NCBI RefSeq assembly: GCF_900129135.1
Contig: NZ_FQVI01000017.1
Location: 1-64,000, forward strand
From: Lactonifactor longoviformis DSM 17459
GTDB lineage: Bacteria; Bacillota; Clostridia; Lachnospirales; Lachnospiraceae
Reading direction: 5' to 3'
Length of the DNA: 64,000 nucleotides
Shown here: positions 61,376-64,000 of the stretch, one piece after another
How positions within the stretch are numbered: the first letter of the stretch is position 1
How the letters are laid out: every line of letters starts with the position of its first letter
Notes under the pieces: model-generated
What the model was told of the DNA's origin: nothing
Database searches by the model: none
The model's input: the letters and a program-made list of their open reading frames with translations, nothing else
Program-made: the position numbers and the translations under genes

Positions 61376-61789
61376 TTACTCTTCTTCCTGAAACAACACC
61401 TTCTCAGCAATCCTGGCGGCATCCTCCACGCACCCGTCACAGCTTCTAAGCAGTTTCTTTGTCTCCACCCCTTTTAGCACTTTACATACCGTTGACTGGT
61501 TAATCTCTGAAAACTCCTTTGCTATTTCCTTTGACAGCTTGTAAGTCTTCCCCTTTGTAGAAGTATCGCCGCATCCCTTGCTGTTCTTCATGCCGGCCAG
61601 CGCTATTACGCCCGATACTGCTCCGCAGGTACTCTGCATTCCTCCCATGCCGGCCCCAAAGCCCTCAATCATCTTAAACATGGTAGACTCATCCACACCG
61701 ACCAAATCACAATAAGTACAGGCTACCGCCTGGGCACAGTTATATCCCTGGCGATGCTTTTCCACTGCTTTCTCAACTCTGCTCTCCAT
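61376..61789 (-). CDS. C_GCAxxG_C_C family redox-type protein
   Basis: A 137-residue protein of the C_GCAxxG_C_C family. Features are CAQAVACTY near residue 20, GMGGMQSTCGAVSGVI (the GCAxxG-like core reads TCGAVSG) and the paired C-x-x-C at the end (SCDGCVEDAA). Such proteins are thought to bind a metal or act in redox reactions; the function is unproven. The ATG at 61789 has GGGAGG eight bases upstream; the frame before it lies in the intergenic gap. It is the last gene of the serA operon. Confidence 0.88.
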   Translation of the reverse strand: MESRVEKAVEKHRQGYNCAQAVACTYCDLVGVDESTMFKMIEGFGAGMGGMQSTCGAVSGVIALAGMKNSKGCGDTSTKGKTYKLSKEIAKEFSEINQSTVCKVLKGVETKKLLRSCDGCVEDAARIAEKVLFQEEE

Positions 61790-61813
61790 ACGTAAATCCT
61801 CCCAATCTCTCAA

Positions 61814-63046
61814 TTATATTTCGTGTATAAACAATCCGCTGCGCAGCTTTGGCTCAAACCAGGTTGATTTTGGAGGCATCAGCCTCCCCGCGTCTGCCAC
61901 AGCAAAAAGCTCTCCTATGGAAGTAGGATACAGGGAAAACGCTGCCATACAGTCCTTTGCAACCCTTTTCTCCAATTCCTTTAATCCCCGGATTCCGCCC
62001 ACGAAATCAATTCTGGCGTCTGTTTTCGGATCCTGGATGCCCAGGATCGGCTGAAGAAGCCTGTCCTGGAGAATCGATACATCCAAACCTTCCACGGGGT
62101 CGTCGGAGACTATTTCCGGTTTCACTCTGAGAAGATACCAGGCTCCCTCCAGATACATGCCAAATTCTCCTTTTTTTGTCGGACGTACCGGTTCTTCTCT
62201 TTTCTCCACTGAGAAGTCCCCCTGAATTTTTTCCAGAAGCTCACAGGGCGTATTGCCGTTTAAATCTTTTATTACCCGGTTGTAATCCAGGATAGACAGC
62301 TCCTCATCCGGAAACAAGACAGCCAAAAAATAGTTAAACTCTTCTTCTCCCGTATAGCCGGGGTGTTCTGACCGCCTCTTTTCACCCACTTTAACCGCTG
62401 ATGCCGCTCTGTGATGCCCGTCAGCTATGTAGATTTCCTGAATCTTCCCAAAGGCGTTCTCCAACTGTTCTATCTGCTCTCTGTCTTCTATTACCCACAC
62501 ACGATGTCCAATGCCATCCGGAGAAATAAAGTCATACACCGGCTTTTGCAGTTTTGCCTGGGCTACCAGAGCCGTTACCTCCCTGCGGGAACGATAGGCC
62601 AGAAAAATGGGGCCGGTCTGGGCATTGCAGGTATCCACGTGACGGATTCTGTCCAGCTCCTTTTCTTCTCTTGTATTCTCATGCTTTTTGATTACCCGGC
62701 TGTGATAATCATCAATAGATGCGCAGGCCACGATTCCCGTCTGGCTCCGTCCATTCATGGTCAGTTCGTACAAGTAGCAGCAGGGTATTTCATCCTGGAT
62801 AAATGCTCCCTCCGCCTTCATATCCCAGAGGGTCTCTTTGGCTTTCTCGTAGACACAATCCTCATAGGTTCCTACTGTATCCGGAAACTGCGTCTCCGCC
62901 CTGTCAATTTTCAGAAAGGAAAGAGGTTCTTTTTCCACTTCTGCCAGCGCCTCTTTTCTGTTGTACACATCATAAGGCAGAGCAGCTATCCTTTCCGCCA
63001 GGTCCGGCCTCGGCCTTATGCCCCGAAAAGCTTTAATATCAGCCAT
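61814..63046 (-). CDS. DUF1015 family protein (possible SbnI-like serine kinase)
   Basis: A 410-residue protein with the DUF1015 signature, IKAFRGIRPRPDLAERIAALPYDVYN near the start, the SRVIKKHENTREEKELDRI segment and YIADGHHRAASAVK near residue 214. The family includes SbnI, an ADP-type free serine kinase that makes O-phosphoserine. Its position directly after serA fits a serine-metabolism role, but a serine kinase activity here is inference. The ATG at 63046 follows AAAAGGAG with a 7-base spacing. Confidence 0.85.
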   Translation of the reverse strand: MADIKAFRGIRPRPDLAERIAALPYDVYNRKEALAEVEKEPLSFLKIDRAETQFPDTVGTYEDCVYEKAKETLWDMKAEGAFIQDEIPCCYLYELTMNGRSQTGIVACASIDDYHSRVIKKHENTREEKELDRIRHVDTCNAQTGPIFLAYRSRREVTALVAQAKLQKPVYDFISPDGIGHRVWVIEDREQIEQLENAFGKIQEIYIADGHHRAASAVKVGEKRRSEHPGYTGEEEFNYFLAVLFPDEELSILDYNRVIKDLNGNTPCELLEKIQGDFSVEKREEPVRPTKKGEFGMYLEGAWYLLRVKPEIVSDDPVEGLDVSILQDRLLQPILGIQDPKTDARIDFVGGIRGLKELEKRVAKDCMAAFSLYPTSIGELFAVADAGRLMPPKSTWFEPKLRSGLFIHEI

Positions 63047-63067
63047 ATTGGTTCTCCTTTTCATCCT

Positions 63068-63220
63068 TTAGTTCTCAGTCTTATGCAAAATCACTTCACA
63101 GATCCCATTCACTGCCTTTCTGTATTTCTTTTTATGCCTCTTAACGGAACGGTATATCTTCTGAAGATTTTTCATTCTCTTCCACCCTTTTTGAAAGGGA
63201 TTCCAGCTTTTCTTCTTCAT
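63068..63220 (-). CDS. Small basic protein between serA and the DUF1015 gene
   Basis: A 50-residue, strongly basic ORF (MKKKSWNPFQKGWKRMKNLQ at the N-terminus, many Lys/Arg, one Cys) with AAGAGGTAG upstream of the ATG. It fills most of the 236-base gap between serA and DUF1015, and its stop lies 21 bases before the DUF1015 start, so it fits the operon. I do not recognise a family. Confidence 0.5.
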   Translation of the reverse strand: MKKKSWNPFQKGWKRMKNLQKIYRSVKRHKKKYRKAVNGICEVILHKTEN

Positions 63221-63282
63221 TTCTACCTCTTTTTTATTGGCAAAAATGGGAATACCGCCCCTGCGGTACCCCCATAGGAAAT

Positions 63283-64000
63283 TTATTCGCCTTTTACAAT
63301 GCGGACCTTATAGACATCTTCGATTTCTCTTAAAGATTCCACAACACTTTCAGGAATAGAAGTGGAAACGTCAATCATTGTATAGGCATAATCGCCCTTA
63401 CTCTTATTTGTCATATCCGAAATGTTCACTCCCGCATCGCCCAGAACCTTGGCAAACTGACTGATCATATTCGGGATATTCTTATGGTTCAGCGTAATTC
63501 TTCCGGCATCCACGCAGATCCCCCCGTCGCAGTTAGGGTAGTTAACTGAATTCTTAATGTTCCCATGCTCCAGGTAATCTCTGAGCTCCTGAACGGCCAT
63601 TCTGGCACAGTTATCCTCTGACTCCTCTGTAGAGGCTCCCAGATGCGGCGTCACCAGGGTACCCTGTGTTCCTGCCACTGTGGGATTGGCAAAGTCGGTT
63701 ACATATTTCTTGACCTTTCCTTCCTTCAGCGCTTCCACCAGAACCTCTTCATCTACCAGGAGATCCCTTGCAAAGTTTAAGAGTACCACCCCTTCTTTCA
63801 TGTGGCGGATAGCCTCTTCGTTAATCATCTTTCTGGTACCGTCCGTCAGAGGCACATGAATGGTGATATAATCACACTCCCTGTAAATGGTTTCCAGATC
63901 ATTAATGTGGTGAATGGTTCTGGACAAGTTCCAGGCGGCGTCCACTGAGATATAAGGATCATATCCATATACCTCCATCCCCAGATGGGTTGCTGCATTG
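63283..64000 (-). CDS. serA: D-3-phosphoglycerate dehydrogenase, C-terminal part (runs off the window)
   Basis: The visible 239 residues (start beyond 64000) include the end of the Rossmann domain (NAATHLGMEVYGYDPY), the substrate/catalytic part (VVLLNFARDLLVDEEVL; VTPHLGASTEESEDNCA with the catalytic histidine) and a C-terminal ACT domain (NIPNMISQFAKVLGDAGVNISDM). It makes 3-phosphohydroxypyruvate, the first step of serine synthesis; the ACT domain would give serine feedback inhibition. A typical Firmicutes form lacks the intervening ASB domain and has one ACT domain, as here. It leads the small ORF/DUF1015/C_GCAxxG_C_C genes. Confidence 0.94.
   Translation of the reverse strand, partial: NAATHLGMEVYGYDPYISVDAAWNLSRTIHHINDLETIYRECDYITIHVPLTDGTRKMINEEAIRHMKEGVVLLNFARDLLVDEEVLVEALKEGKVKKYVTDFANPTVAGTQGTLVTPHLGASTEESEDNCARMAVQELRDYLEHGNIKNSVNYPNCDGGICVDAGRITLNHKNIPNMISQFAKVLGDAGVNISDMTNKSKGDYAYTMIDVSTSIPESVVESLREIEDVYKVRIVKGE

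Noticed and set aside
62411-63277. 288-residue plus-strand frame over the DUF1015 gene
   Set aside because: Antisense to a well-supported protein; no family features; it is better explained by the minus-strand DUF1015 gene and small ORF.

Overview
This 64 kb window looks like a Lachnospiraceae-type anaerobic Firmicute (Clostridia). The reasons are strong AGGAGG-like ribosome binding sites, consensus sigma-A promoters, a class 3 fructose-1,6-bisphosphatase, choline-binding-type cell-wall hydrolases, a SirTM-class sirtuin with a zinc macrodomain, a glycyl radical enzyme, and many methyl-group-transfer proteins. Most genes are on the minus strand. I recognised no rRNA, tRNA, CRISPR array or phage.

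Layout. 0.2-7 kb is mainly housekeeping: an XRE/cupin regulator with a hairpin in its leader, a beta-helix acyltransferase-like protein, topB, asd, argH and queH. 7.1-8.7 kb is an ABC importer pair with no binding protein. 8.8-17 kb is a catabolic locus of six same-strand genes: proC-like reductase, non-pyrrolysine MttB-family methyltransferase, XRE/cupin regulator, glycyl radical enzyme, its activase and an MFS carrier. A repeated GATAATTT box lies against the promoters. I infer a pathway that demethylates and dehydrates a proline-type betaine or a relative. 17-24.8 kb holds a QueG-like Fe-S protein, a SirTM/macrodomain/flavin protein set, an AraC/GyrI regulator, a MarR-flavodoxin operon with a perfect palindromic operator, and ilvD with a coupled methyltransferase. 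25-34.2 kb is an import operon (URO-D-family methyltransferase-like protein, NCS2 permease, ribose-type ABC importer, GntR) with a divergent LacI regulator and two identical operator-like boxes.

34.2-38.3 kb has a CHAD protein, cysK, and a CNNM/CorC-type protein behind a small Cys-rich ORF and a perfect consensus promoter. 38.4-46.5 kb is a second candidate demethylation locus: a 982-residue protein with an NTF2-like domain and two complete GcvT units, a stand-alone paralogue of that NTF2-like domain, an SLC13 carrier, an MFS carrier and a PucR-type regulator. 46.8-54.6 kb is an accessory block bounded by 69-bp direct repeats. It carries two URO-D-family proteins, an MFS carrier, a LysR regulator, and a graveyard of broken genes (IS110, AraC/GyrI, ClpP, IS1182, SorC). 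54.7-64 kb returns to core functions: fbp, two secreted cell-wall hydrolases, and a serA / small ORF / DUF1015 / C_GCAxxG_C_C operon.

The common theme is one-carbon chemistry. Corrinoid-type methyltransferases (MttB and three URO-D proteins) and a folate-type GcvT demethylase sit beside dedicated carriers and regulators, but no corrinoid protein or corrinoid activator is encoded here. The two most promising undescribed systems are the glycyl radical/MttB/ProC locus and the tandem-GcvT locus.
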